Source of the DNA: Agromyces salentinus
GTDB taxonomy: Bacteria > Actinomycetota > Actinomycetes > Actinomycetales > Microbacteriaceae
Length of the DNA: 64,000 nt
Reading direction: 5' to 3'
NCBI RefSeq assembly: GCF_009749395.1
Contig: NZ_WBIR01000001.1
Location: 496,001 to 560,000 of the forward strand
The notes under the pieces are model-generated. The model saw nothing but the letters and a program-made list of their open reading frames with translations. It did not search any database and was not told the DNA's origin. Positions 25,181 to 34,352 of the stretch are shown here, in pieces. The translations under genes and the position numbers were made by a program. Each line of letters begins with the position of its first letter. Within the stretch, counting starts at the first letter, position 1.

Positions 25181-26635
25181 ATGATCGACGACGTGAGCAC
25201 CACCCCCCACCCCGACACCGCCTCGATCCCCCTCGTCGAACCCCACCTCGACGACGCCGCTGCGAGCCTCGACGAGGCGGATGCCGCGGCCCAGCGCCCG
25301 TCGGACGCCGCGACGGCGAGCGCGAAGGCCGGGTTCGCGGCCCGGCTCGCGGCATCCGTCGCCGACCCGGTCCTGCGCATCCTCGTCGGCGCGACCCTCA
25401 TCTCGCGCGTCGGGCGCGGCATCTTCCTCACCGTCACCGTGCTCTACTTCACCCTCATCGTGGGGCTCACGCCCGGCGAGGTGGCAGTCGTGCTCGCCTC
25501 GGCGAGCGCGGCCGGGGTCGTGGCCTCCTTCGCCGGGGGCTGGCTCGCGGACCGGTTCAGCGCCAAGCGGCTCCTCATCACGTTCACGAGCATCGAGGGC
25601 GTCGCGCTCATCGCCTACGTCTTCGCCGGGGACTTCGTGACGGCGCTCGTCATCGCGATCATCTGCGGACTGTTCGAGCAGGGCGCGAACTCCACGCGAT
25701 CGGCGATCATCGCGCGGGCGTTCACGGGCGAGTCGCGGGTGCAGGCGCGCGCGGTGCTGCGCACCGTCACGAACGTCTCGATCGCCGTGGGCTCGGGCCT
25801 CGGCGCACTCGCCCTCGCGCTCGGCACGGCGGAGGCCTACCGCTGGCTCATCGTCGGCGCCGGCGCCCTCTACCTGCTGGGCCTGTTCCAGCTCGTGCGG
25901 CTGCCGGCTCGGGTCGACGCACCCGCACGCGCCGGCGTCGAGCAGGTCGTCACCGAGACCGGGTCGGTGGATGCCGCGGCCACGGCCGAGGCGATCGCCG
26001 CCGAGCGGCGCTCATGGCGGACCCACTCGCCCTGGCGCGACCCGCGGTACCTCATGCTGACCGTGCTCAGTGCGGTCTTCGGCATGCAGTTCGGGGTCGC
26101 CGAGCTCGGGGTGCCCCTCTGGGTCGCCCGCGAGACCGCTGCGCCCGAGGTGCTCATCGCCGCCCTGCTCATCATCAACACGATCATCGTCGTGATCTTC
26201 CAGGTGCCGATGTCGCGCGGCACGCACGACCTGCGCGTCGCGGGGCGGGTGTCGGCCATCGCGGCCTGGCTGATGGCCGTCGCCTGCCTGGTCTACGCGG
26301 CCGCGGCCGGTCTCCCGGTCGGCTTCGCGATCGCCGTGCTCGTCGTGGCCGCCGTCACCCACGCGTTCGCCGAGGTGCTCTCGCAGGCCGGCGGGTGGGG
26401 GCTCAGCTTCGAGCTCGCGGACCCGGTGCAGGCCGGCAGCTACCAGGGCGTGTTCGGCATGGGCTACTCGGTCGGCGCGCTCGCGGCGCCGCTCGTGGTC
26501 AATGCGACGGCGATCTCGCACGGGTTCAGCGGCTGGGCCGTGCTCTCGGGGATCTTCCTGGCCTCGGGCCTCGGCATCTGGTGGATCGCGCGCCGGGCCG
26601 CCCGGACGATGCCCTCCGCCGCCGCTCCCGCCTAG
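25181..26635 (+). CDS. MFS transporter, probable drug/metabolite exporter
   Basis: 484 residues. A roughly 55-residue Ala/Asp-rich cytosolic N-terminus, whose DNA includes two copies of the GGATGCC/GGCATCC word, is followed by about 12 transmembrane helices. The MFS loop 2-3 motif is GGWLADRFSAKRLL, typical of proton-driven exporters. The central cytoplasmic loop lies near residues 245-285. Regulated, it appears, by the divergent ArsR-type repressor, hence probably inducible by its own substrate. Start: ATG at 25181; the GTG four codons on is an alternative. Confidence 0.9.
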   Translation: MIDDVSTTPHPDTASIPLVEPHLDDAAASLDEADAAAQRPSDAATASAKAGFAARLAASVADPVLRILVGATLISRVGRGIFLTVTVLYFTLIVGLTPGEVAVVLASASAAGVVASFAGGWLADRFSAKRLLITFTSIEGVALIAYVFAGDFVTALVIAIICGLFEQGANSTRSAIIARAFTGESRVQARAVLRTVTNVSIAVGSGLGALALALGTAEAYRWLIVGAGALYLLGLFQLVRLPARVDAPARAGVEQVVTETGSVDAAATAEAIAAERRSWRTHSPWRDPRYLMLTVLSAVFGMQFGVAELGVPLWVARETAAPEVLIAALLIINTIIVVIFQVPMSRGTHDLRVAGRVSAIAAWLMAVACLVYAAAAGLPVGFAIAVLVVAAVTHAFAEVLSQAGGWGLSFELADPVQAGSYQGVFGMGYSVGALAAPLVVNATAISHGFSGWAVLSGIFLASGLGIWWIARRAARTMPSAAAPA

Positions 26636-26660
26636 CCCCGGGCTCCCGCCGCCGACGACC

Positions 26661-26733
26661 GGAGTGCCGAATCGGCGCAGGAGTGCCCGAATCGCCCCCC
26701 GTGTTCGGCCCGTCCACGCCGAAACGGCACTCG
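26661..26733. repeat. Intergenic imperfect palindrome (GAGTGCCGAATCGGCG family)
   Basis: Left arm 26661-26677 and right arm 26717-26733 pair at 14 of 17 positions. A second direct copy of the left arm's core (GAGTGCCCGAATCG) starts at 26681. It fills most of the gap between the MFS and photolyase genes and resembles a REP element. Confidence 0.6.
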
Positions 26734-26755
26734 GGTGTTCGCGGGATGCGTCGGC

Positions 26756-26761
26756 TAGGGT
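26756..26761 (+). promoter_or_regulatory. -10-like hexamer TAGGGT, leaderless promoter of the photolyase gene
   Basis: It lies 7 nt before the ATG at 26769 and no Shine-Dalgarno is present. Confidence 0.4.
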
Positions 26762-26768
26762 CGGGCGC

Positions 26769-28142
26769 ATGGCCGACGCACCCACGATCGTCTGGTTCCG
26801 CGACGACCTCCGCGTCGCCGACCATCCGGCCCTCTCGGCCGCGGTCGAGCGCGGCGCTCCCGTCCTCTGCGTGTTCGTCCTCGACGAGGAGTCCCCCGGC
26901 ATCCGTCCGCTCGGCGGAGCGTCACGCTGGTGGCTGCACGGGTCCATCGAGGCCCTCCGCGGCGAGCTCGAGGCACTCGGCGGCCGACTCGTGCTCCGGC
27001 GCGGGCCGGCGGGCCGCGTCATCCGCTCGCTCGTCGAGGAGGCCGGGGCCGGAGCCGTGTTCTGGAACCGGCGCTACGGCGGCCCCGAGCGAGAGGTCGA
27101 CACCGAGCTGAAGGCCGCGCTCACCGAGGGCGGGGTCGATGTGCGCAGCTTCGCGGCGAACCTCCTCTTCGAGCCCTGGACCATCCGCACCCAGCAGGGC
27201 GCGCCGTACTCGGTGTTCACGCCGTACTGGCGGGCGTGCGTCGCGGCGCCCGAACCGCGGCATCCGCTTCCGGCTCCGGGTGCGATCGAGGCGACCGGTC
27301 CGGATGTCGCGAGCGACGAGCTCGCCTCGTGGCACCTGCTGCCCACCCGACCCGACTGGGCGGACGGGCTCGGCGAGACGTGGACGCCGGGCGCGGCGGC
27401 CGCCCATGAGCGGCTCGAGACGTTCCTCGACGAGCGCGTCGGCGACTACGCCGATGATCGCGACCGCCCGGCGGTCGACGCGACCTCCCGGCTCTCGCCG
27501 CACCTGCGCTGGGGCGAGATCAGCCCGTTCGAGGTGTGGCACGCCCTGCGGGAACGGCGCGTGCACGGCGACGGCGCGAGCCGGTTCCGCGCCGAGCTCG
27601 GCTGGCGGGAGTTCGCCTGGCACGTGCTCTTCCACGCACCCGAGCTCGCCACCCGGAACTGGCGCGCCGAGTTCGACGCCTTCCCGTGGCCCCGTCTGCA
27701 CCCGGCCGCCCTCGTCGCGTGGCAGCGCGGCCGCACGGGCGTGCCGATCGTCGATGCCGGCATGCGCGAGTTGTGGCGCACGGGCAGCATGCACAACCGC
27801 GTGCGCATGGTGACGGCGTCGTTCCTCACGAAGAACCTGCTCATCGACTGGCGCCTCGGCGAGCAGTGGTTCTGGGACACGCTCGTCGACGCCGACGCGG
27901 CATCCAACCCCTTCAACTGGCAGTGGGTCGCCGGATCGGGCGCCGATGCGGCACCCTACTTCCGGGTGTTCAACCCCCTGCTGCAGGCGTCGAAGTTCGA
28001 CCCCGACGGGCGATACGTGCGGCGGTGGGTGCCCGAGCTCGAGACCGAGGAGTACCCGGCCCCGATCGTGGACCTCGGAGAGTCGAGGGAGGCCGCCCTC
28101 GCGGCGTATCGGAAGGTGCGGTCGAGCTCGGCGTCGGCCTGA
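26769..28142 (+). CDS. phr: Deoxyribodipyrimidine photolyase, class I CPD type
   Basis: 457 residues. The N-terminal antenna-binding Rossmann domain starts IVWFRDDLRVADHPAL. The C-terminal helical FAD-binding domain carries SPHLRWGEISP, WREFAWHVLF, GVPIVDAGMREL, the strongly conserved SMHNRVRMVTASFLTKNLL and ASNPFNWQWVAGSG. It repairs UV-induced cyclobutane dimers in a light-driven reaction. All family landmarks are present and the length is normal. No partner gene is linked. Confidence 0.95.
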   Translation: MADAPTIVWFRDDLRVADHPALSAAVERGAPVLCVFVLDEESPGIRPLGGASRWWLHGSIEALRGELEALGGRLVLRRGPAGRVIRSLVEEAGAGAVFWNRRYGGPEREVDTELKAALTEGGVDVRSFAANLLFEPWTIRTQQGAPYSVFTPYWRACVAAPEPRHPLPAPGAIEATGPDVASDELASWHLLPTRPDWADGLGETWTPGAAAAHERLETFLDERVGDYADDRDRPAVDATSRLSPHLRWGEISPFEVWHALRERRVHGDGASRFRAELGWREFAWHVLFHAPELATRNWRAEFDAFPWPRLHPAALVAWQRGRTGVPIVDAGMRELWRTGSMHNRVRMVTASFLTKNLLIDWRLGEQWFWDTLVDADAASNPFNWQWVAGSGADAAPYFRVFNPLLQASKFDPDGRYVRRWVPELETEEYPAPIVDLGESREAALAAYRKVRSSSASA

Positions 28143-28160
28143 CGGCCCATTCGACTCGGC

Positions 28161-28214
28161 CGGCTCATCCGGCTCAGCCGGCTCAACCGGCTCAACCTGC
28201 TCAACCGGCTCAGC
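28161..28214. repeat. 9-bp tandem repeat (CGGCTCAAC), six units
   Basis: Six consecutive 9-nt units with consensus CGGCTCA(A/G)C lie between the convergent photolyase and ligase genes. The last unit overlaps the ligase stop codon at 28210-28212. Unit 5 starts CT rather than CG. Confidence 0.85.
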
Positions 28215-29436
28215 CGAGCAGGATGTCGGTCACGAGGTCCTTGGCCGCGGCAGGCGGAACCGGCGGCGGTTCCACGCGGACCTCCTTCTCGGCCGCGGGC
28301 GCCGGCGTGGCATTCGTACCCCGACTCGCTCCCCTGCCGGCGCGGGCGCGCGACGCCGTGCCCGCGCCCAGCTTCTGCTCGTACCAATCCCGAAGGGCGA
28401 TGAAGCCCCGCTCCCGGTACTCCGTGCGCTGGCGCTCGGCACCGGTCGCGTGCGCGCGGACCCGCTCGATGCCGGCCATCGCGAACTCCAGGTCTCCCGC
28501 GTCCTCGAGCGCGGGCCGCACGACCTCGACGAGGTGATCGAGCACCTCCTGCGCCGGGCGGAAGCCGCCGGCGACCGGATCGGGCAGCCGTGACTCCATG
28601 CCCGTTCGGGCGGCCGCCCATAGCGCGCCGTCGAGGAGTTCCGTCGGGGCGTCGCGGTCGACGCTCTGCTCGGAAGCCGAGGTGACGATCGCACGGGTCA
28701 GGGCGACGGCGAGCAGCGCGTCGTCGACCGTCAGCTGCGCATCGAACACGCGCAGCTCGACCGTCGGGAATCGTTCCGAGAGGCGCGCGGCCCAGGCGAT
28801 CGACGGCAGGTCGACGACCGCGCCGAGTTCGACGAGCGCCTGCGTGCGCTCCTGGTAGTCGGTGGCGTCGACGAACTCCGGCGGGCATCCCGCGGTCGAC
28901 TGGCGCCTGAGGATCAGGTGACGCCAGCTCGCGAACCCGGTGTCGCGCCCGCGCCAGAACGGCGAGTTGCCGGTGGCCGCCATGAGCACCGGGAGCCAGA
29001 CCCGTGTGACATTGAGCGCGTGCACCCGCGCCTCGGGATCGGTCACCTCGACGTGGACGTGGAGGCCGTTCACCTGGTGGTCGACGATGAGGTCGCCGAA
29101 GTCGTCCGCGATGTGCAGATAGCGCTCGGTCGGCATGATCGCGACGTCGGGCCCGGCATCGAACGGCGTGCCCGTACCGACCGGGACGACGTCGAGGTCT
29201 CGGGAGGCCTCCACGAGCTCCGTCCGGAATCGCAGCAGGTCGGCGCCCGCCGTGCCGAGGTCGTCGTGGATCCCGGTGGCATGCTCGATCTGCGCGGCGA
29301 GGAACTCGCATCGGATGTCGGGGGCCAGCAGCGGATCCCGCTCGAGGATCTCCTGCGCCTCAGCGCCGCGGGCCACGGGCGAGAGCCGGTGGCGATCCAG
29401 GAGCATGAATTCTTCTTCGACGCCGAAACGTGCCAT
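28210..29436 (-). CDS. Carboxylate-amine ligase, YbdK/GCS2 family
   Basis: 408 residues of the glutamate-cysteine ligase 2 fold: FGVEEEFMLLD at the N-terminus (substrate Glu cluster), HVHVEV and GNSPFWRGRDTGFASWR. The last 60 residues are a Pro/Ala-rich tail that extends into the 9-bp tandem repeat, so the C-terminus may have been altered by repeat expansion. The family forms an amide bond between a carboxylate and an amine with ATP; YbdK itself has weak glutamate-cysteine ligase activity. The substrate here is unknown. Confidence 0.87.
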   Translation of the reverse strand: MARFGVEEEFMLLDRHRLSPVARGAEAQEILERDPLLAPDIRCEFLAAQIEHATGIHDDLGTAGADLLRFRTELVEASRDLDVVPVGTGTPFDAGPDVAIMPTERYLHIADDFGDLIVDHQVNGLHVHVEVTDPEARVHALNVTRVWLPVLMAATGNSPFWRGRDTGFASWRHLILRRQSTAGCPPEFVDATDYQERTQALVELGAVVDLPSIAWAARLSERFPTVELRVFDAQLTVDDALLAVALTRAIVTSASEQSVDRDAPTELLDGALWAAARTGMESRLPDPVAGGFRPAQEVLDHLVEVVRPALEDAGDLEFAMAGIERVRAHATGAERQRTEYRERGFIALRDWYEQKLGAGTASRARAGRGASRGTNATPAPAAEKEVRVEPPPVPPAAAKDLVTDILLG

Positions 29437-29518
29437 GCGGGCACTCCTCTCCCTGTGGGGGAAGTCTGGCTCGGGCGGACCGCGGTCGGGAGGGCTTGAC
29501 GGACTCCCGATCTCGATG

Positions 29519-30172
29519 TTACTCGCGCAGCGCGCGCTCGGCCATGGCCGTCGGGGCGGCGCTCACGGACGCCGCGACACTCGCCCCGGAGGCCGCCGGT
29601 CGCACGAGCACCCAGTCGTCCTCATCGCGATCGCCGAGCCGGAAGTGCTTCGTGCCCGCCTTCGCGAATCCGTGCTTCTCGTAGAAGCGGATCGCCCGGC
29701 CGTTCTCCTGGTTCACGCCGAGCCAGACGGAGGAGACGCCGGTCGCCTCGGCGGCCTCCACCGTGCCGTCCATGAGCGGTCCGGCGACGGACCCGCTGCC
29801 GTGCGTCGCCTTGCGCGTGTAGAACTTGCTGAGCTCGATCGTGGGCCGCACCACGACGGCTGCCGCGACCTCGGCATCGGTCGGGTCGCCCGCGATGAGC
29901 ATCGTGTAGCCGACGAGCCGGGGACCGGCCGTGCCGTCGGCCGGGCGCTCCGCGACCGCGTCCTCCTCGGCGACGACGATGATGCGCGACGGGTCGGCGA
30001 GGTATGCGTCGAACCGGGCGGGGGTGAAGTTCGCGGCGATGAACGAGGCGATCGCCTCGGCCGTGGTCGACGGCGGGCAGGCGAGGGGGAAGGTCTCGGC
30101 GGCGAGGTCGGCGAGCGCCGCGGCATCCGTCGGCCTCGCCCTGCGAATCGTGGCTCGGGTCACGACTGGCAT
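29519..30172 (-). CDS. GNAT family N-acetyltransferase
   Basis: 217 residues. IRRARPTDAAALADLAAETF opens the fold. The acetyl-CoA pyrophosphate loop region is degenerate (RKATHGSGSVAGPLMDGTVEAA). VWLGVNQENGRAIRFYEKHGF is the classic C-terminal GNAT segment, followed by a roughly 25-residue Ala/Ser tail. It transfers an acetyl group from acetyl-CoA to an amine; acceptor unknown. Start chosen at MPVVTRATI; a GTG three codons later is possible. Confidence 0.9.
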   Translation of the reverse strand: MPVVTRATIRRARPTDAAALADLAAETFPLACPPSTTAEAIASFIAANFTPARFDAYLADPSRIIVVAEEDAVAERPADGTAGPRLVGYTMLIAGDPTDAEVAAAVVVRPTIELSKFYTRKATHGSGSVAGPLMDGTVEAAEATGVSSVWLGVNQENGRAIRFYEKHGFAKAGTKHFRLGDRDEDDWVLVRPAASGASVAASVSAAPTAMAERALRE

Positions 30173-30240
30173 TCTGTCAGGCCGACGGATGTCGCGGGGC
30201 TCGCCGCTCACCGGAGTGCGGCCGCGGCCCGGGGCGACGC

Positions 30241-30744
30241 TCAGTCGCAGACGCCGCCGATCGCCGTGAAGGTCTCGCCCAGGGTCTGCGCCTGCGCCGC
30301 CATGCCCTGGGCATCGGCTTCCAGCGGGTTCGCGAGCACGTCCTCCAGGAACTCCGCGTAGGCCGTCATCGCCTCCTCTGCGGGCGCCGCCACCGCGGCG
30401 ACGTCGGCGTTCGTCACCTGCGCCGCGCCCGCGGCGAAGGCGTCGGCGGCCGCGCGGACCTCGGCGACGGCGCCGGCCGGGTCCTCCGCCGCCCATGCCG
30501 CGGCGTCCTGCTCCCTGGATGAGATGTCGACGAACTCCTGCGCACCGGACTGCAGGATCGCGCAGGCCTCCTCGGTCGACTGCTCGCCGGAGCCCTCAGG
30601 GGCCGTCTCGTCGGCGCCGCCCTGCGTGGCCGTCGGCTCGGGCGCCCCGGAATCGGCGACCGGTGCACCCCCGGCGGCGCATCCGGACAGCAGCAGGATC
30701 GCGAGGACGGCGGGGGCGATGGCGGTGATGCGCAGCGAGGGCAT
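30241..30744 (-). CDS. Small secreted lipoprotein of unknown function
   Basis: 167 residues. A hydrophobic signal sequence ends in lipobox LSGC near residue 22. An acidic Thr/Gly/Glu linker follows, then an alpha-helical Ala-rich domain with two further cysteines (EACAIL and the terminal GVCD) that could form a disulfide. No enzymatic signature. It lies 68 nt upstream of the GNAT gene, same strand. I recognise no family. Confidence 0.75.
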   Translation of the reverse strand: MPSLRITAIAPAVLAILLLSGCAAGGAPVADSGAPEPTATQGGADETAPEGSGEQSTEEACAILQSGAQEFVDISSREQDAAAWAAEDPAGAVAEVRAAADAFAAGAAQVTNADVAAVAAPAEEAMTAYAEFLEDVLANPLEADAQGMAAQAQTLGETFTAIGGVCD

Positions 30745-30854
30745 GGGACTCCAGAGGTGGCGGGTCTGCGGACCGTTTCGGAGCGGCGCCGTCGTTCCAG
30801 CGCCGCCGGAGTCCGAGCGGGCGCCAGCCTAACAGCCGCCCACGACGTCCGCTA

Positions 30855-30899
30855 TGCGCGCACTGTGCGCACTGCGCGGACTGCGCGGACTGCGCGGAC
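30855..30899. repeat. 9-bp tandem repeat (TGCGCGGAC), five units
   Basis: Five consecutive 9-nt units: one each of TGCGCGCAC and TGTGCGCAC, then three perfect TGCGCGGAC. It lies in the 218-nt gap between the lipoprotein start and the malate synthase terminator. Confidence 0.85.
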
Positions 30900-30907
30900 G
30901 CCGAAGG

Positions 30908-30936
30908 CCGGGGCGCCGATCGTGTCGGCGCCCCGG
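30908..30936 (-). terminator. Terminator hairpin of the aceA-aceB operon
   Basis: A perfect 12-bp stem (30908-30919 with 30925-30936) and 5-nt loop lie 27 nt downstream of the malate synthase stop. Confidence 0.75.
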
Positions 30937-30962
30937 TCCGGCCCATGCGCGGTGCGTGCGGC

Positions 30963-32675
30963 TCAGAGGAACCGCGCGTACGCCCCGACGGTGAGGAACG
31001 TCGGGAACTCGGGCTCGAGCGCGACCGTGCGGAACACCGAGATCGCGTCGTCGAACCGGTCTCCCTCGAAGCGCGGCAGCGCGGCCACGGCCTCGGCCAT
31101 CAGGCGCACGATCGAGGTCTGATCGATGCGCGTGCCCTCGGCGGTGACGGTGTTGTTGTCGAGCCACTGCCAGATCTGCGAGCGCGAGATCTCGGCCGTC
31201 GCGGCATCCTCCATGAGGTTGTCGATGGCCGCGGCGCCGACGCCGCGCAGCCACGACTCGAGGTACCGGATCGCGATCGAGACGTTGTCGCGCACGCCGG
31301 CCTCGGTCACCTCTCCGCCGATCGACGGGATGTCGAGCAGGTCGGATGCCGCGACCTCGACGTCGTCGCGGAGGCGGTCGACCTGGTTCGGCCGGTCCCC
31401 GAGCACGGCGTCGAACTCGGCGCGCGCCGTCGGGATGAGGTCGGGATGGGCGACCCACGTGCCGTCGAAGCCGTCGCCCGCCTCGCGGCGCTTGTCGGCG
31501 GTCACGGCGGCGAGCGCGCGCTCGGTCACCTCGGGGTCGCGACGGTTCGGGATGAACGCGCTCATGCCGCCGATGGCGTGCGCCCCGCGCTTGTGGCAGG
31601 TCTGCACGAGCAGCTCGGTGTAGGCCCGCATGAACGGCACCGTCATGGTGATCGCCTTGCGGTCCGGGAACACCCAGCGACGGCCCCGCGAGCGGAACGT
31701 CTTCACGATCGAGAAGATGTAGTCCCAGCGACCGGCGTTGAGGCCCGCGCAGTGCTCGCGCAGCTCGTAGAGGATCTCATCCATCTGGAACGCGGCCTGG
31801 ATGGTCTCGATGAGCACGGTCGCGCGGATGGTGCCCTGCGGGATGCCGAGCGCGTCCTGCGCGAACACGAAGATGTCGTTCCAGAGCTTCGCCTCGCGGT
31901 GCGACTCGAGCTTCGGCAGGTAGAAGTACGGCCCGCGACCGGAGCCGATGAGCGCCTTCGCGTTGTGGAAGAAGTACAGCCCGAAGTCGACGAGCGACCC
32001 CGAGGCGTGCATCGCCCGCCCCGCCCGGTCGTGGAACGTCAGGTGCTTCTCGACGAGGTGCCAGCCGCGCGGCCGCATCACGATGGTCGGCGTCTCCTCG
32101 GCCGTCACCCGGTACTGCTTGCCCTCGGGGCTCGTGTAGCCGAGGTCGCCGCGGAGGAAGTCGAACAGCGTCAGCTGCCCCTCGACCACGTTCGCCCAGG
32201 TCGGACTCGTGGCGTCCTCCTGGTCGGCCAGCCAGACCTTCGCGCCCGAGTTCAGCGCGTTGATCGCCATCTTGCGGTCGGTCGGACCGGTGATCTCGAC
32301 ACGGCGGTCCTCGAGGCCGGGGCCCGGGCCGGCGACGCGCCAGGACGCATCGTCGCGGATCCATGCCGTCTCGGGCATGAAGCGGGGGTCGCGGCCGTTC
32401 GCCGCGTCGACGCGGGTCTGGAGGCGCTCGGCGAGCAGTTCGTGCCGGGTGCCGGCGAACCGGTCGTGCAGCGCGGCGAGGAACTCGAGCGCCGCAGGGG
32501 TCAGGATCTCGCCGTAGCGGTCGACGAGCTCGCCGCCGGTCGCGCCGGCCGGCGCGATCTCGAGTCGCGGTTCGACGGTCTGGAAGCTGCCGGTGGCCGG
32601 CTTCGGTTCGGGGCGACGAGCGGATGCGGCATCCGCTCGCTGACGTTCGAGGGTCATGCTCGGAGTGGTGTTCAT
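30963..32675 (-). CDS. aceB: Malate synthase A
   Basis: 570 residues. It condenses acetyl-CoA with glyoxylate to give malate, the second step of the glyoxylate shunt. Family landmarks: [52 protein letters not shown] and [13 protein letters not shown]. The first 35 residues are a variable extension. AGGAG lies about 10 nt before the ATG. It follows the isocitrate lyase gene after 31 nt on the same strand, so the two form an operon with a shared terminator. Confidence 0.97.
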   Translation of the reverse strand: MNTTPSMTLERQRADAASARRPEPKPATGSFQTVEPRLEIAPAGATGGELVDRYGEILTPAALEFLAALHDRFAGTRHELLAERLQTRVDAANGRDPRFMPETAWIRDDASWRVAGPGPGLEDRRVEITGPTDRKMAINALNSGAKVWLADQEDATSPTWANVVEGQLTLFDFLRGDLGYTSPEGKQYRVTAEETPTIVMRPRGWHLVEKHLTFHDRAGRAMHASGSLVDFGLYFFHNAKALIGSGRGPYFYLPKLESHREAKLWNDIFVFAQDALGIPQGTIRATVLIETIQAAFQMDEILYELREHCAGLNAGRWDYIFSIVKTFRSRGRRWVFPDRKAITMTVPFMRAYTELLVQTCHKRGAHAIGGMSAFIPNRRDPEVTERALAAVTADKRREAGDGFDGTWVAHPDLIPTARAEFDAVLGDRPNQVDRLRDDVEVAASDLLDIPSIGGEVTEAGVRDNVSIAIRYLESWLRGVGAAAIDNLMEDAATAEISRSQIWQWLDNNTVTAEGTRIDQTSIVRLMAEAVAALPRFEGDRFDDAISVFRTVALEPEFPTFLTVGAYARFL

Positions 32676-32706
32676 GATGGTGTCTCCTGTCCGGCCGGGG
32701 CCGTGG

Positions 32707-34041
32707 TCAGTGAGCGAACTGGTCTTCCTCGGTCGATCCGACGAGGGCGAGCGTGGCGCTGGTGGGGTTCAGCGCCGTGGCGATCCGGTCGAAGTAGCCG
32801 GTGCCCACCTCGCGCTGGTGGCGCGTGGCGGTGTAGCCGGCGGACTCCGAGGCGAATTCCGCCTCCTGGAGCTCGACGTAGGCCGACATGTGCCGCTCGG
32901 AGTAGTCCTTCGCGAGCGTGAACATGCCGTGGTTCAGGGAGTGGAAGCCGGCGAGCGTGATGAACTGGAAGGCGTAGCCCATCGATGCGAGCTCGCGCTG
33001 GAAGGTCGCGATCTGGTCGTCGTCGAGGTGGCGCTTCCAGTTGAACGAGGGCGAGCAGTTGTAGCTCAGTCGCTTGCCGGGGAACTTCGCGTGCACGGCC
33101 TCCGCGAAGCGGCGCGCGAGGTCGAGGTCGGGCTCGGCCGACTCGACCCAGAGCAGGTCGGCGTACTCGGCGTAGGCCAGGCCGCGGGCGATGACCGGCT
33201 CGATGCCGTTCTGCACCTCGTAGAAGCCCTCGGCGGTGCGCTCACCGGTGACGAACGGCTTGTCGCGCTCGTCATGGTCGCTCGTGAGCAGGGTCGCGGC
33301 GAGTGCGTCGGTGCGGGCGATGATGATCGACGGCACGCCGGCGACATCCGCCGCCAGCCGGGCCGCGTTGATCGTGCGGATGTGCTGCGAGGTCGGGATC
33401 AGCACCTTGCCGCCCATGTGACCGCACTTCTTCTCGCTCGCGAGCTGGTCCTCCCAGTGCACGCCCGCGGCTCCGGCCTCGATCATCTGGTGCATGAGCT
33501 CGTAGGCGTTGAGCGGGCCGCCGAAGCCGGCCTCGGCGTCGGCGACGATCGGGGCCATCCAGTCGGTGATGCCGGTCTGCGCCTCGCTGCCCTGCTCGAT
33601 CTGGCCGGTGCGCAGCAGCGCGTTGTTGATGCGGCGGACGACCGCCGGGACCGAGTTCGCGGGGTAGAGCGACTGGTCGGGGTAGGTCTGGCCGCTGAGG
33701 TTCGCGTCGGCGGCGACCTGCCAGCCCGAGAGGTAGATGGCCTTGAGGCCGGCGCGAACCTGCTGCACGGCCTGGTTGCCGGTGAGGGCGCCGAGGGCGG
33801 CCGACCACTGCGGGTCCTCCTGGGGCGCGAAGGCGGTGCCGGTGTTGCGCTGGATGTCCTCCCACAGGCGCTCGGCGCCGCGCTTGGCGAGCGTGCGCTC
33901 CTCGCGCACCGGGCCGCGGAGGGCGACGACGTCCTCGGCGGTGTAGTCGCGGCTGACACCCTCCCAGCGCGGGTTCGCGTCCCACTCGAGCTGAAGCTCG
34001 GCTGCGGTCTGGGTCTGGTCGCCGGGGCGGATGGTGCTCAT
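32707..34041 (-). CDS. aceA: Isocitrate lyase
   Basis: 444 residues. It splits isocitrate to glyoxylate and succinate, allowing growth on acetate or fatty acids. The catalytic cysteine loop KKCGHMGGK is present, with [19 protein letters not shown] and [19 protein letters not shown] precedes the ATG of MSTIRPG with good spacing; a longer in-frame start upstream has none. First gene of the glyoxylate operon, with a palindrome about 155 nt upstream and a RamB/PrpR-type regulator about 6 kb away. Confidence 0.97.
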   Translation of the reverse strand: MSTIRPGDQTQTAAELQLEWDANPRWEGVSRDYTAEDVVALRGPVREERTLAKRGAERLWEDIQRNTGTAFAPQEDPQWSAALGALTGNQAVQQVRAGLKAIYLSGWQVAADANLSGQTYPDQSLYPANSVPAVVRRINNALLRTGQIEQGSEAQTGITDWMAPIVADAEAGFGGPLNAYELMHQMIEAGAAGVHWEDQLASEKKCGHMGGKVLIPTSQHIRTINAARLAADVAGVPSIIIARTDALAATLLTSDHDERDKPFVTGERTAEGFYEVQNGIEPVIARGLAYAEYADLLWVESAEPDLDLARRFAEAVHAKFPGKRLSYNCSPSFNWKRHLDDDQIATFQRELASMGYAFQFITLAGFHSLNHGMFTLAKDYSERHMSAYVELQEAEFASESAGYTATRHQREVGTGYFDRIATALNPTSATLALVGSTEEDQFAH

Positions 34042-34195
34042 CGTCGTGCTCCTTCGGTGGTGCGCATCCGGGGTCTGGCCTCGGCTGCGGCGGATGTCTC
34101 GTGGTGCTCCGTTCGGCGCCTGCCTCGTGCCGTCCGGGGTGTCTGCATCCACTCTGCGCGCCGCCCACACCCGGCGGACCACGATTCGAGGGGTG

Positions 34196-34213
34196 AACTT
34201 TCGCAGAAGTTCC
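34196..34213. promoter_or_regulatory. Palindrome GAACTT-N6-AAGTTC upstream of isocitrate lyase
   Basis: A perfect inverted repeat, followed at 34211-34225 by a second palindrome (TTCCG-N5-CGGAA). The left half (GAACTTTCGCA) resembles the RamB site RAACTTTGCAAA described in Corynebacterium glutamicum, with a one-base offset. A candidate control site for aceA. Confidence 0.5.
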
Positions 34214-34290
34214 GGCGCGCGGAACAACCCCGATCCGTCGAGGCGTTCCGGGCACGAACCTGCGGCTGCGGTATCCGACCGGCCTTGTCA

Positions 34291-34341
34291 CCTTGCAGTT
34301 CTATGTACCTTGCAGCACTATGTATGTGACAGCACTAGGTA
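34291..34341 (+). promoter_or_regulatory. Three 17-bp direct repeats, probable PadR operator array
   Basis: Consecutive copies at 34291-34307, 34308-34324 and 34325-34341, with shared core CAG-(C/T)(A/T)-CTA-(T/G)-GTA. Copies 1 and 2 both begin CCTTGCAG and end CTATGTA. The array ends just before the PadR gene in an unusually A+T-rich patch. Repressor binding in phase is inferred. Confidence 0.7.
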
Positions 34342-34352
34342 TGGAGAACCAC

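Noticed and set aside
28161..28214. CRISPR-like array
   Set aside because: Units are 9 nt with no spacers; it is a simple tandem repeat. No cas gene is present.
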